A program made the position numbers and the translations under genes. Positions 15,972-24,173 of a stretch of DNA of 37,430 bases are shown here, one piece after another. Below the pieces are notes generated by a model. It was not told where the DNA came from. It did no database searches and saw nothing but the letters and a program-made list of their open reading frames with translations. This stretch comes from a bacterium (GTDB taxonomy: Bacteria > Zhuqueibacterota > Zhuqueibacteria > Residuimicrobiales > Residuimicrobiaceae). The stretch is from NCBI GenBank assembly GCA_029554865.1, contig JAKPUX010000405.1:1-37430 (forward strand), in the 5' to 3' direction. The stretch's first letter is position 1, and each line of letters opens with the position of its first letter.

Positions 15972-16565
15972 CTATTCGGTGCAATCCTCTCCGCCGATGA
16001 AATCGAAAACCTCGACGCACTGGTCGTATTTGACAGTGGCGTTGATCTTGAAATCGATCTCCACCTTGATGAGCTGGCCAGCCGGGTCGCTGTTGCCGGT
16101 CAGGCCGATCTCGATATCAGCATCATTCACTTTTTTGACGTGATCGTTAATCTTGCCGGCCAGTTTTTCCACGCCTCTTGCGATCAGGGCATTCAAGCCG
16201 ATATATTTGGTATCCACACCGCTGAGAGGGACCGATTTGTCCTCAAACAGCTGCACTGGTTTGCCCTGGTCAAGGACAAATCCGGAGAGTTTGACCCAGG
16301 TCGCCACGTTGCCCTCGACGAGCCGCACCCTGATTTGCACCGATTCAAGGTCCACACCGGTGATGGTGCCGTCTTCCGGCACATCCAGGGCTGCACGAAT
16401 GTCCCTGGCGGTTATTTTCTCATAGCCGGCGAATTCGCCCGTATTATTAATCGCAATGGTTTTGACCTTGTTCAGGGGTACGACGAAATGAAAGAGCTTT
16501 TTCTGGCAGCCGCTCATCAGGAGCGCGGCGCCGGCCAGCAGGACAAGTCCGATTCTTTTATTCAT
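15972..16565 (-). CDS. Small lipoprotein of unknown function
   Basis: The product has 197 residues. The ATG at 16565 has GGGAGGAG upstream. The first 19 residues are a lipoprotein signal ending LLMSGC. The rest is soluble, rich in beta-strand pattern, with no catalytic motif that I recognise; it has two pairs of repeated-looking polar strands (VDLESVQIRVRLVEG; IKVEIDFKINATVKY) and ends with a Cys near the terminus (GGEDCTE). It follows the DUF6588-like gene after 37 bases and shares its transcript, so the two may form an envelope pair. No function can be assigned. Confidence 0.75.
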   Translation of the reverse strand: MNKRIGLVLLAGAALLMSGCQKKLFHFVVPLNKVKTIAINNTGEFAGYEKITARDIRAALDVPEDGTITGVDLESVQIRVRLVEGNVATWVKLSGFVLDQGKPVQLFEDKSVPLSGVDTKYIGLNALIARGVEKLAGKINDHVKKVNDADIEIGLTGNSDPAGQLIKVEIDFKINATVKYDQCVEVFDFIGGEDCTE

Positions 16566-16602
16566 TGCTCCTCCCGGAGTCATTAAGGATCGTGGGCAGT
16601 GA

Positions 16603-17493
16603 TTAGAGGCCGATATAGAGCCCCAGGCAGGCGCTCTGCTGGGCGGCGAAGCTATAGTCCGCGTGAAGCTGGAAAATGGCCAGCTTGAGGGTCGCCCCCA
16701 GGGTCAGGCGCACGCTGTTCGCCCCCTCCAGATCGAAGGAGATGGTTTCGGCCTCTTCGCCCTCCCCGTGTTCATAAGAGGCCTCCATCACCGAGTTCTC
16801 ATGGGAGAGGCCGCCGTAGAGGGTGAAAAGGTTGAAGGTTTTGCTGGCCGAGAGGCCGATGACGCGGGTTTTGGCGTCAAGGATATCCCCCACGGTCAGG
16901 GTCTGATAAAAGACCGCAGCCGCCACATCGACCGGAAAGAGCGGAATGTACTGGCTGAGGCTGTGGCGGAAGCCGATGCCGAGCAGGCTGAGATCCCCGA
17001 CCTCCTCATTGAGCTCGGCCGCCGCGTAGCGCAGCGTGACCTCGCTGCCCAGGAGGGAGCCGATGGTGATCTGGGGCATGGCCAGGGGCATGACCGAGAG
17101 GTCATATCCGCCTGGAAAGTTGTAGACGGTGCCACCCTGACCGGGAACCGCCACCGGCGCGGTATCGCCAAAAACGGTGGGCACCTCAAGGCTCTTCTTC
17201 GGTTCGAAACCCTCCTCGGTGGTGGCGGTGAAGCTCCTCTGAGCGTCGGAGATGAGAGCTCCGGTCGCGACCACCTCGACGCCGACATGCAGTCCCACAC
17301 GCGGGATATGGGCGGTATGGTAGAGGCCGCTGTTGAGATTGGCGCCAAAGGCATCACCCAGGGGTTGGAGGTACTTTTTTCCGTTATCGCCGAGATAGCG
17401 GGAGAGATAATCCTGCAGATCCTGCGCGGCGATCCCCGGTGCGACGATCAGGATCATCACCAGGCCAAGCCAGCGCATCAATGAATTGTGCAT
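16603..17493 (-). CDS. DUF6588-like envelope protein
   Basis: The product has 296 residues. The ATG at 17493 lies six bases after AAAGGA; another ATG at 17499 sits too close to that site. A signal peptide (to about residue 22, ending GIAAQ) is followed by DLQDYLSRYLGDNGKKYLQPLGDAFGANLNSGLYHTA by type, the hallmark opening I associate with DUF6588 proteins of FCB bacteria. Later segments alternate like beta strands of a small barrel (SEVTLRYAAAEL; VAAAVFYQTLTVG). It ends LGLYIGL. The family has no assigned role that I know. It is the first gene of a two-gene operon with its own strong promoter. Confidence 0.75.
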   Translation of the reverse strand: MHNSLMRWLGLVMILIVAPGIAAQDLQDYLSRYLGDNGKKYLQPLGDAFGANLNSGLYHTAHIPRVGLHVGVEVVATGALISDAQRSFTATTEEGFEPKKSLEVPTVFGDTAPVAVPGQGGTVYNFPGGYDLSVMPLAMPQITIGSLLGSEVTLRYAAAELNEEVGDLSLLGIGFRHSLSQYIPLFPVDVAAAVFYQTLTVGDILDAKTRVIGLSASKTFNLFTLYGGLSHENSVMEASYEHGEGEEAETISFDLEGANSVRLTLGATLKLAIFQLHADYSFAAQQSACLGLYIGL

Positions 17494-17568
17494 ACTCATT
17501 CCTTTCTTCTGCACGCACTCACATGCTCCCCGGATACCCGCCTGAGAGAAGCGGGGTGCTCTTGCTGT

Positions 17569-17597
17569 ATTATAAAGAACATAATCTTGCCGGACAA
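17569..17597 (-). promoter_or_regulatory. Promoter of the DUF6588/lipoprotein operon
   Basis: Minus strand: TTGTCC (17597-17592), 17 bases, consensus TATAAT (17574-17569). It is one of the clearest promoters in the window and is arranged back-to-back with the acyl-CoA ligase promoter. Confidence 0.65.
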
Positions 17598-17662
17598 GGA
17601 CTTTTTCTCCTTTTTTCGGGCCAGGTCACAATTTCAGGTGCGGCGCGGGCGAAAAAAGCCTT

Positions 17663-17691
17663 TTGAATAAGAGCCAAAGAATGTGTATATT
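17663..17691 (+). promoter_or_regulatory. Promoter of the acyl-CoA ligase/folD transcript
   Basis: TTGAAT, 17 bases, TATATT. The predicted start near 17698 leaves a leader of about 40 bases ending in AAGGAGG before the ATG at 17738. Confidence 0.6.
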
Positions 17692-17737
17692 GGGCACCCG
17701 GCGCGGCCGGTCCGCCCACACCCAAGGAGGAATCTTT

Positions 17738-19465
17738 ATGAGCAATCCGAACCTCAAATTCGGCCTGGAACGTTATACGCTCGACTGCTTCTTCGCCGAG
17801 GTGCTCAACCGCTATCCGCAGCGGCCGGCCCTGGCCCTGGTCGGCGAGGAGCCCTTTACCTATGCTGAATTCGGCCGGCGGGTCGCCGACCTGCAGGCCA
17901 GGCTGGGCGAGCTCGGCGTCAAATCCGGGGAAAAGGTCGCCCTTCTCGGTGGCTCCTCGCCCAACTGGTGCATCGCCTTTATGGCCGTCACCACCATGGG
18001 CGCGGTGGCCGTCCCCATCCTCGAAGATTTCCCCGAAGCCGACATCAATCACATCCTCCACCACTCGGACGCCAGCGTCATTTTTATCTCCGACCACCTT
18101 CACGCCAGCCTCAACCTGCACGCTCTCATCGAGGGATTTCTTGTTTTCAGCCTCACCGATCTGGCCCTCGTCTCCGGCGCGGGCGCCAGGCCCGGCTTCT
18201 GGAAGGGATTGCAGGAATTCGGCGGCAAGGTGCTCGGCAAACGCGCCAAAATGGATCCAGAGCTGCCGGCAGCGATCGGCGAGGAGGACCTGGCGGAGAT
18301 CATCTACACCTCCGGCACCACCGGCCACAGCAAGGGGGTGATGCTCAGCCACCGCAATCTGGTGAGCAATCTCTTCGAGGGCCCCGACCTCATCAAATGC
18401 ATTCATGAACGGAGCGTCCTCCTCTCCATTCTCCCGCTCGCTCACACCTTCGGCTCCACCTCCGGCTTTCTCTCGATTATCCGCGAGGGGAGCCTGATCT
18501 ATTTTCTCACCAAGCCCCCGGCCCCCAAGGTGCTGCTGGCGGCGATGCAGGAGGTCAAGCCGACCATCTTCGGGGCCGTCCCCCTGGTCTTCGAAAAGAT
18601 CTATCACAAGCAGGTGGTGCCGACCATCGCCGCCAGCCGCCTGCTGCGCATGCTGTCGAAAAGCCGGGCCTCGCGCAAACTGCTCTACAAGATCATCGGT
18701 AAAAAGGTCAACAAGCTCCTGGGCGGCCGCCTCGAATGCGTTATCATCGGCGGAGCCGCCTTTTCGCCCGAGGTCGAGACCTTTATGAAGCAGGGGCGTA
18801 TCCCCTACTGCTGCGGCTACGGCCTGACCGAATGCTCCCCTCTGGTCACCTTTTCCTCCATGGAGGAGCAGAAGATGGGCTCGCCGGGGCATGCCATCAC
18901 AGGCGTCTCCATCCACATCGCCGATCCCGATCCCACCACCGGCATTGGTGAGATCCTCGTCAAGGGGCCCAATGTCATGAAGGGCTATTACAAGAACGAG
19001 GAGGCGACTCGCAAGGTCTTCACGGGGGACGGCTGGTTCATCAGCGGCGACCGCGGCTATCTGGACAAGGATGGCTTTCTCTTCATCACCGGCCGCTCCA
19101 AGAACGTCATCGTCGGCCCCTCCGGCGAGAATATCTATCCCGAGACCATCGAAGCCAGGCTGCTCGAGTCGATTTACGTTGAAGAGGCCCTGGTCTACAT
19201 GACCGAAGGACAACTGGTGGCGCGCATTTTTCCCAACTACAGCTACATCGAGAGCATCGAGGGGGATCGCGCCGAGGGGGCGGTCGCCCGGGCGATCAAC
19301 GAGATCCTCGAGGAGGTGCGCAGGGAGGTCAACACCCGCCTGCCCGCCTTCGCCCGCATCAGCCGGGTGATCGAACAGTCGACCCCCTTCGTCAAGACCC
19401 CGACCAACAAGATCAAGCGCGGCGAATATGTGCCCGGGTATCTCAATGACGACAGAAACAAATAA
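17738..19465 (+). CDS. Long-chain fatty acid-CoA ligase (AMP-forming)
   Basis: The product has 575 residues. The ATG at 17738 follows AAGGAGG; an in-frame upstream ATG lies within the promoter. The adenylation-domain P-loop YTSGTTGHSKG is at residues 190-200, GYGLTE at 360-365, and the hinge region SGDRGYLDKDGFLFITGRSKN near 440-460. The order and the lack of a long N-terminal extension fit the bacterial FadD15/long-chain acyl-CoA synthetase group, which activates fatty acids with ATP and CoA for lipid synthesis or breakdown. FolD follows after 18 bases. No other lipid gene is nearby; chain-length preference cannot be read from the sequence. Confidence 0.88.
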   Translation: MSNPNLKFGLERYTLDCFFAEVLNRYPQRPALALVGEEPFTYAEFGRRVADLQARLGELGVKSGEKVALLGGSSPNWCIAFMAVTTMGAVAVPILEDFPEADINHILHHSDASVIFISDHLHASLNLHALIEGFLVFSLTDLALVSGAGARPGFWKGLQEFGGKVLGKRAKMDPELPAAIGEEDLAEIIYTSGTTGHSKGVMLSHRNLVSNLFEGPDLIKCIHERSVLLSILPLAHTFGSTSGFLSIIREGSLIYFLTKPPAPKVLLAAMQEVKPTIFGAVPLVFEKIYHKQVVPTIAASRLLRMLSKSRASRKLLYKIIGKKVNKLLGGRLECVIIGGAAFSPEVETFMKQGRIPYCCGYGLTECSPLVTFSSMEEQKMGSPGHAITGVSIHIADPDPTTGIGEILVKGPNVMKGYYKNEEATRKVFTGDGWFISGDRGYLDKDGFLFITGRSKNVIVGPSGENIYPETIEARLLESIYVEEALVYMTEGQLVARIFPNYSYIESIEGDRAEGAVARAINEILEEVRREVNTRLPAFARISRVIEQSTPFVKTPTNKIKRGEYVPGYLNDDRNK

Positions 19466-19483
19466 TACCTGTGAGGAGAAGTC

Positions 19484-20332
19484 ATGAGCGGAATGATTCT
19501 GGACGGGAAGGCCCTGGCCAGGCAGATGGAGCAGGAGTTGGCGGTGCGGGTGGAGAAGATCAAAAACATATCCGGCAAGACGCCGATCCTGGCGACCATT
19601 CTGGTGGGGGACGATCCCGCCTCCGCCACTTATGTTCGCATGAAGGGCAACGCCTGTCAGCGCGTGGGCATGGAATCGCTCAGGGTGATCCTGCCCCAGA
19701 GCACGACCACTGAGCGGCTTCTGGAAGAGATCGACGCCCTCAATGCCAATCCCGATGTCCACGGCATCCTCCTGCAGCATCCGGTCCCCGCGCAGATCGA
19801 CGAGCGCGCCTGTTTCGACCGTATCGCCCTCAGCAAGGATGTGGATGGGGTCACGGCCCTCGGCTTCGGCAGGATGGCCCTGGGCGAGCCCGCCTATGGC
19901 TCGGCCACGCCGGCCGGCATCATGCGGTTGCTTGCGCATTACGAGATCCCCCTCAAGGGCAAGGAGGCGGTCGTGGTCGGGCGCAGCCCCATCCTTGGCA
20001 AACCGGTGGCGATGATGCTGCTCAACGCCCATGCGACCGTGACCGTCTGTCATTCGCGCACGCAGAACCTGGCCGAGGTGGTGCGGCGGGCGGATATCAT
20101 CGTCGGCGCCGTCGGCAAGCCCGAATTCATCCGGGGGGAGTGGATCAAGCCGGGGGCGGTCGTCATCGACGCCGGCTATCACCCCGGCAACATCGGTGAC
20201 ATCGAACTTGCGGCTGTGGTGGAGAGCTGTTCGGCCTACACCCCCGTCCCCGGCGGGGTCGGCCCGATGACCATCGCCACCCTGATGGCCCAGACCGTCG
20301 AAGCAGCGGAAAAAAGCGCCGGTATCGATTGA
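19484..20332 (+). CDS. folD: Methylenetetrahydrofolate dehydrogenase/cyclohydrolase
   Basis: The product has 282 residues, normal for bifunctional FolD. It interconverts methylene-, methenyl- and formyl-tetrahydrofolate using NADP. Catalytic residues match E. coli numbering exactly: Tyr50, Lys54 (YVRMK), Gln98 (LLQHPVP) and Asp121 (KDVDGV). The nucleotide site [12 protein letters not shown] is at 163-174, and the closing [10 protein letters not shown] motif is present. Gln-His-Pro-Val-Pro replaces the commoner QLPLP and is seen in some lineages. The ATG follows GAGGAGAA. The gene is 18 bases behind the ligase gene and shares its promoter. It is a housekeeping enzyme, complete by every motif. 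Confidence 0.96.
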   Translation: MSGMILDGKALARQMEQELAVRVEKIKNISGKTPILATILVGDDPASATYVRMKGNACQRVGMESLRVILPQSTTTERLLEEIDALNANPDVHGILLQHPVPAQIDERACFDRIALSKDVDGVTALGFGRMALGEPAYGSATPAGIMRLLAHYEIPLKGKEAVVVGRSPILGKPVAMMLLNAHATVTVCHSRTQNLAEVVRRADIIVGAVGKPEFIRGEWIKPGAVVIDAGYHPGNIGDIELAAVVESCSAYTPVPGGVGPMTIATLMAQTVEAAEKSAGID

Positions 20333-20467
20333 GCTTGACATAAAACAACCCATACTGCGACACGGAGCAGCGAAGAGAGTCTGAGCGGGCCCACTCTTCT
20401 CCATGTGCCGCCAGGCCTCTTGGAGAGCCTCCCGTTTAACGGAACTGATAATCGACAGGATCAGGAA

Positions 20468-22246
20468 ATGAATGCACGTCATCAAAGCCGGCCGGTAAAA
20501 ATCGGCATCCGCCCCGCCATCGACGGCCGCCGCAAGGGGGTGCGCGAATCACTTGAAAACCAGACCATGGCGATGGCGAAATCGGTCGCCGCGCTGTTGA
20601 GCCAAAATCTTCGCCACCCCTCGGGCGAGCCGGTCGAGTGCCTCATCGCCGAAAGCTGCATCGGCGGGGTGGCCGAGGCCGCGCGCTGTGCGGATTACTT
20701 TGATCGCGAAGGGGCCGGCGTCTCCATCACCGTCACTCCCTGCTGGTGCTACGGCTCCGAGACCATGGATATGGATCCCTTTCGCCCCAAAGCGGTCTGG
20801 GGGTTCAACGGCACCGAGCGTCCGGGAGCGGTCTATCTCGCGGCCGTCCTCGCCGCCCATACCCAGATGGGACTGCCCGCTTTCGGCATCTATGGCCGTG
20901 ACGTCCAGGATGCCGACAATCAGACCATCCCCGCTGATGTGGCTGAAAAGCTGCTCCGTTTCGCTCGCGCAGGCCTGGCCATCGCCGCCATGCGCGGCAC
21001 CTCTTATCTCGCGATGGGTTCGGTTTCGATGGGCATCGCCGGCTCCATGGTCGATCCCTCCTTCTTCAGGAACTATCTGGGCATGCGCAATGAATACGTC
21101 GACATGTCCGAGTTCACCCGCCGCATGGAAGAGGGGATCTTCGATCCCGAAGAGTACCGCGCCGCCTATGCCTGGACCCGCGCCAAATGCCTTGAAGGGC
21201 CGGACCACAACAAAGCCAGACGCACTCCGGCTGAAAAGCAGCGCATCTGGGAAAAAGTGGTGCAGATGACCCTCATCGCCCGCGATCTGATGGCGGGGAA
21301 TCCCCGCCTGGCCGCGCTCGGCTTTGGCGAGGAGGCCCTCGGCCACAATGCCCTGCTTGCCGGCTTTCAGGGCCAGCGCCAATGGACCGACCATTCCCCC
21401 AACGGGGATTTCATGGAGGCGATCCTCAACTCCTCGTTCGACTGGAATGGCACCCGGCAGCCCTATCTGGTCGCGACCGAGAATGATGCCCTCAACGGGG
21501 TCGCCATGCTCTTCGGCCATCTTCTCACCAGCACCGCCCAGATGTTCTCGGATGTGCGCACCTACTGGAGCCCGGCGGCGATCCGGCGCGTCACCGGCCA
21601 CACCCTGAGCGGCGCCGCGGAGCACGGGGTCATCCATCTCATCAATTCCGGTGCCTCCGCCCTGGACTTTTCCGGGCGCCAGTCGGTTGCAGGCCAACCG
21701 GCGGTCAAACCCTTCTGGGAAATCACCCCCGCCGAGGTCGAGGCCTGCCTCGCCGCCACGCTCTGGCCGCCGGCCATCTATGAATACTTCCGCGGCGGCG
21801 GCTACTCCTCGGAGTTCCTCACCCGCGGAGGCATGCCCCTGACCATGTCGCGCGTCAATCTGGTCCAGGGCCTCGGCCCGGTGCTGCAGATCGCTGAAGG
21901 CTGGAGTGTGGATCTGCCCGACGAGGTCAACAAGGCCCTGGTCGACCGCACCGATCCGACCTGGCCGACCACCTGGTTCGCCCCGCGCCTGACCGGAAAG
22001 GGCGCCTTCAGCGATGTCTATGCGGTGATGGGCAACTGGGGCGCCAATCACGGCGCGATCAGCTGCGGCCACATCGGCGCCGACCTGATCACCCTGGCCG
22101 CGCTGGCGCGCATCCCGGTCTGCATGCACAACGTCGCTGAGGCGGAGATCTTCCGCCCCAGCGCCTGGAACGCCTTCGGCATGGACAAAGAGGGGGCTGA
22201 TTATCGCGCCTGTGCGAATTTTGGGCCCCTTTACGGCAAGAGATGA
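20468..22246 (+). CDS. fucI: L-fucose isomerase
   Basis: The product has 592 residues (E. coli FucI has 591). It converts L-fucose to L-fuculose with a Mn2+ ion. The metal and catalytic positions align with E. coli almost residue for residue: Glu338 (ATENDALNG), Asp362 (MFSDVR) and His528 (GANHGA). Other family blocks, including [14 protein letters not shown] and [17 protein letters not shown], are intact. The ATG at 20468 follows CAGGA; a longer reading frame upstream is not supported by family length. It lies 135 bases after folD, with no clear promoter or terminator between. FucK follows at once. Confidence 0.96.
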   Translation: MNARHQSRPVKIGIRPAIDGRRKGVRESLENQTMAMAKSVAALLSQNLRHPSGEPVECLIAESCIGGVAEAARCADYFDREGAGVSITVTPCWCYGSETMDMDPFRPKAVWGFNGTERPGAVYLAAVLAAHTQMGLPAFGIYGRDVQDADNQTIPADVAEKLLRFARAGLAIAAMRGTSYLAMGSVSMGIAGSMVDPSFFRNYLGMRNEYVDMSEFTRRMEEGIFDPEEYRAAYAWTRAKCLEGPDHNKARRTPAEKQRIWEKVVQMTLIARDLMAGNPRLAALGFGEEALGHNALLAGFQGQRQWTDHSPNGDFMEAILNSSFDWNGTRQPYLVATENDALNGVAMLFGHLLTSTAQMFSDVRTYWSPAAIRRVTGHTLSGAAEHGVIHLINSGASALDFSGRQSVAGQPAVKPFWEITPAEVEACLAATLWPPAIYEYFRGGGYSSEFLTRGGMPLTMSRVNLVQGLGPVLQIAEGWSVDLPDEVNKALVDRTDPTWPTTWFAPRLTGKGAFSDVYAVMGNWGANHGAISCGHIGADLITLAALARIPVCMHNVAEAEIFRPSAWNAFGMDKEGADYRACANFGPLYGKR

Positions 22247-22302
22247 GTGCAGCCCGGCCGCGGCATTCAACGCCGCCTTCCGGATGGAGGCACAGCACTT
22301 CG

Positions 22303-23811
22303 ATGAGTTCAAGAAAACCAGCCGCGCTCGTGCTTGACTGCGGGGCCACCAATGTGCGGGCTATTTTGGTCGATGCCGGCGGACGGCTGCTTGCCTCGGC
22401 CAGCCGCGCCAATGCGGTTCACCCTGATCCCGGCTGGCCGGGAGGCCTGATCTGGGACCAGGAGGAGATCTGGGCGGGTTTTTGCGCCTGCACCCGTGAG
22501 CTCCTTTCCCGCGCGCCAGAGGCCCGCATCGCTGCCATCACCGTGACGACCTTCGGGGTGGATGGAGCCCCTGTCCATAAGGACGGCACCCTGCTCCACC
22601 CGGTCATCTCCTGGCAGTGCGGCCGCACCCGCTCCATCCAGGAGAAGATCGCCTCCTCTATCGATCCGCTCCGCCTTTTCCGCATCACCGGGCTGCAATC
22701 CTACCCTTTCAACACCCTTTTCCGGCTGCTCTGGTTCCGCGAAAACCGGCCAGGGGTGCTGGAGGGAATGGACTATTACGCCATGATGCCCTCCCTCTTC
22801 ATCCACCGACTCACCGGGGAATGGCTGACCGATGTCACCATGGCCGGGACCTCGATGCTGACCGACCAGAGCCGCCGCACCTTTTCGGAGGAGCTGCTTG
22901 CCCTGGCGGGACTGGATGCGACCAGGTTCCCAGCGCTGGCCGAGCCGGGCACCATTGCCGGCCCGCTTCTGCCCGCCGCCGCAGCCGAATTCGGCCTCGC
23001 CGCGAGGATACCCGTGGTGATCGCCGGCCATGACACCCAGTTCGCCCTCTTCGGCGCCGGCGGCGGGCCCACCCTGCCGGTGCTCAGCTCGGGCACCTGG
23101 GAGATCCTTATGGCCCGATCAACCCCCATCCATCTGGAAGGGCTGGATCCGGCGGCAGGCATCACAATCGAATTCGACGCCCGGCCGGGATTGTGTAATC
23201 CGGGCATGATGTGGATCGCCTCGGGCATCCTGGAATGGCTGGGCGGGCTTCTCTACAGCGACTGTAGGGGTGCGGAGCGTTATGAAAAGATGACGGGCGA
23301 AGCCTCCCTGCTCCCGCCGGGCAGTGAGGGGGTTGGCATGCTCCCCGGCCTGTTTGACAGCAGCGGGCTGCGCGGGGTGTACAGCGGCCTCTTCCCCGGT
23401 TCCACCAGGGCTCATCTTTACCGGGCGGCGCTGGAGGCCCTCGCCTTTCGGGCCCGTGAAAGTCTGATCCGGCTGGAGGAATGGGGCGGCTTCAGGGCCG
23501 GAGCGGTCATCTGCGCCGGTGGAGGCTCGAAAAACCATCTCTGGAACCGCATCCGCGCCGACATTCTCGGCATCCCCGTACTGGTCAGCCCGGTGAGCGA
23601 GACCACGGTGCTGGGTGCAGCCATGTTCGCCCTCGCTGGGGCCGGCTTCTTCAGCACGCCGGAGGAGGCCGCCCGGGCGATGCAGCCCGAGCTGACCACC
23701 ATCGAGCCCGGCGAAAACCTTCCTGCTTATGTTGAATTCCAGAAAACCTACCGCGGCCTGCTCCACCATCTGGATAAAAATCCGGCAGCGCGGCAGGAGA
23801 GCGTGTCCTGA
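22303..23811 (+). CDS. fucK: L-fuculokinase (FGGY family)
   Basis: The product has 502 residues from ATG 22303, chosen because it puts LVLDCGATNVRAILVD at the N-terminus as in E. coli FucK. An in-frame ATG at 22243 overlaps the fucI stop codon (ATGA) and would add 20 residues, so coupling cannot be excluded. The FGGY fold shows the first phosphate motif (DCGATN), TTFGVDGAPV, the AGHDTQFALFGAG block with the expected catalytic Asp, SGTWEILM, and AGGGSKNHLWNRIRADILGIPV in the C-terminal signature region. It phosphorylates L-fuculose for FucA. A rhamnulokinase role is less likely given FucI next door. Confidence 0.88.
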   Translation: MSSRKPAALVLDCGATNVRAILVDAGGRLLASASRANAVHPDPGWPGGLIWDQEEIWAGFCACTRELLSRAPEARIAAITVTTFGVDGAPVHKDGTLLHPVISWQCGRTRSIQEKIASSIDPLRLFRITGLQSYPFNTLFRLLWFRENRPGVLEGMDYYAMMPSLFIHRLTGEWLTDVTMAGTSMLTDQSRRTFSEELLALAGLDATRFPALAEPGTIAGPLLPAAAAEFGLAARIPVVIAGHDTQFALFGAGGGPTLPVLSSGTWEILMARSTPIHLEGLDPAAGITIEFDARPGLCNPGMMWIASGILEWLGGLLYSDCRGAERYEKMTGEASLLPPGSEGVGMLPGLFDSSGLRGVYSGLFPGSTRAHLYRAALEALAFRARESLIRLEEWGGFRAGAVICAGGGSKNHLWNRIRADILGIPVLVSPVSETTVLGAAMFALAGAGFFSTPEEAARAMQPELTTIEPGENLPAYVEFQKTYRGLLHHLDKNPAARQESVS

Positions 23812-23833
23812 CATCAAAGCAAGGAGGAAAATC

Positions 23834-24157
23834 ATGCAAAAGATTCTGCTGGGCATTGCCTTCGCGTTGGGGGGGATCATCACCTATGTCGCCACCCGGC
23901 CGGAAATCCATTTCGGGGGCATCGCGATCGCCCTCTTTGTCATCGCTTTCCTCTTCGGCCTCATCCAGTCGAAATACCCCTGGCTCTTCGCCCTTGCCCT
24001 GGGCATCTGGATACCCGTCCTGGTCCTTTTTCAGGGCTTTTTCAAGGGCTTGTTCAGGGTGCAGAATATCTGGGCGATCCTGGCCCTGCTCATCGCCTTC
24101 GCCGGCGCCTATGCCGGGGCCTTTGTGCGCAATAAATTCACCGCCAAAACCAGGTAG
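23834..24157 (+). CDS. Small membrane protein of unknown function
   Basis: The product has 107 residues. The ATG at 23834 follows AAGGAGG, 22 bases after fucK. Four hydrophobic stretches (about 5-21, 26-44, 48-68 and 79-98) suggest four membrane spans with a basic C-terminus (NKFTAKTR). No family is recognised. It is translated in the same unit as fucI, fucK and the aldehyde dehydrogenase, which begins 16 bases later, so a link to fucose products (for example lactaldehyde or propanediol passage) is possible but unproven. It is not an ABC or MFS component by size. Confidence 0.75.
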   Translation: MQKILLGIAFALGGIITYVATRPEIHFGGIAIALFVIAFLFGLIQSKYPWLFALALGIWIPVLVLFQGFFKGLFRVQNIWAILALLIAFAGAYAGAFVRNKFTAKTR

Positions 24158-24173
24158 ATCACGGAGCGATCAA

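Noticed and set aside
20335..20358. TTGACA at 20335-20340 as a fucI promoter
   Set aside because: No acceptable -10 box at 15-18 bases downstream.
17570..20485. A 971-codon open frame on the minus strand opposite the acyl-CoA ligase and folD genes
   Set aside because: It is antisense to two genes with full catalytic motifs and has low-complexity Asp/Gly/Val/Ala-rich composition, typical of frames opened by high GC at third codon positions.
20549..22312. A 587-codon minus-strand frame opposite fucI
   Set aside because: Antisense to an L-fucose isomerase with every active-site residue conserved; no recognisable motif of its own.
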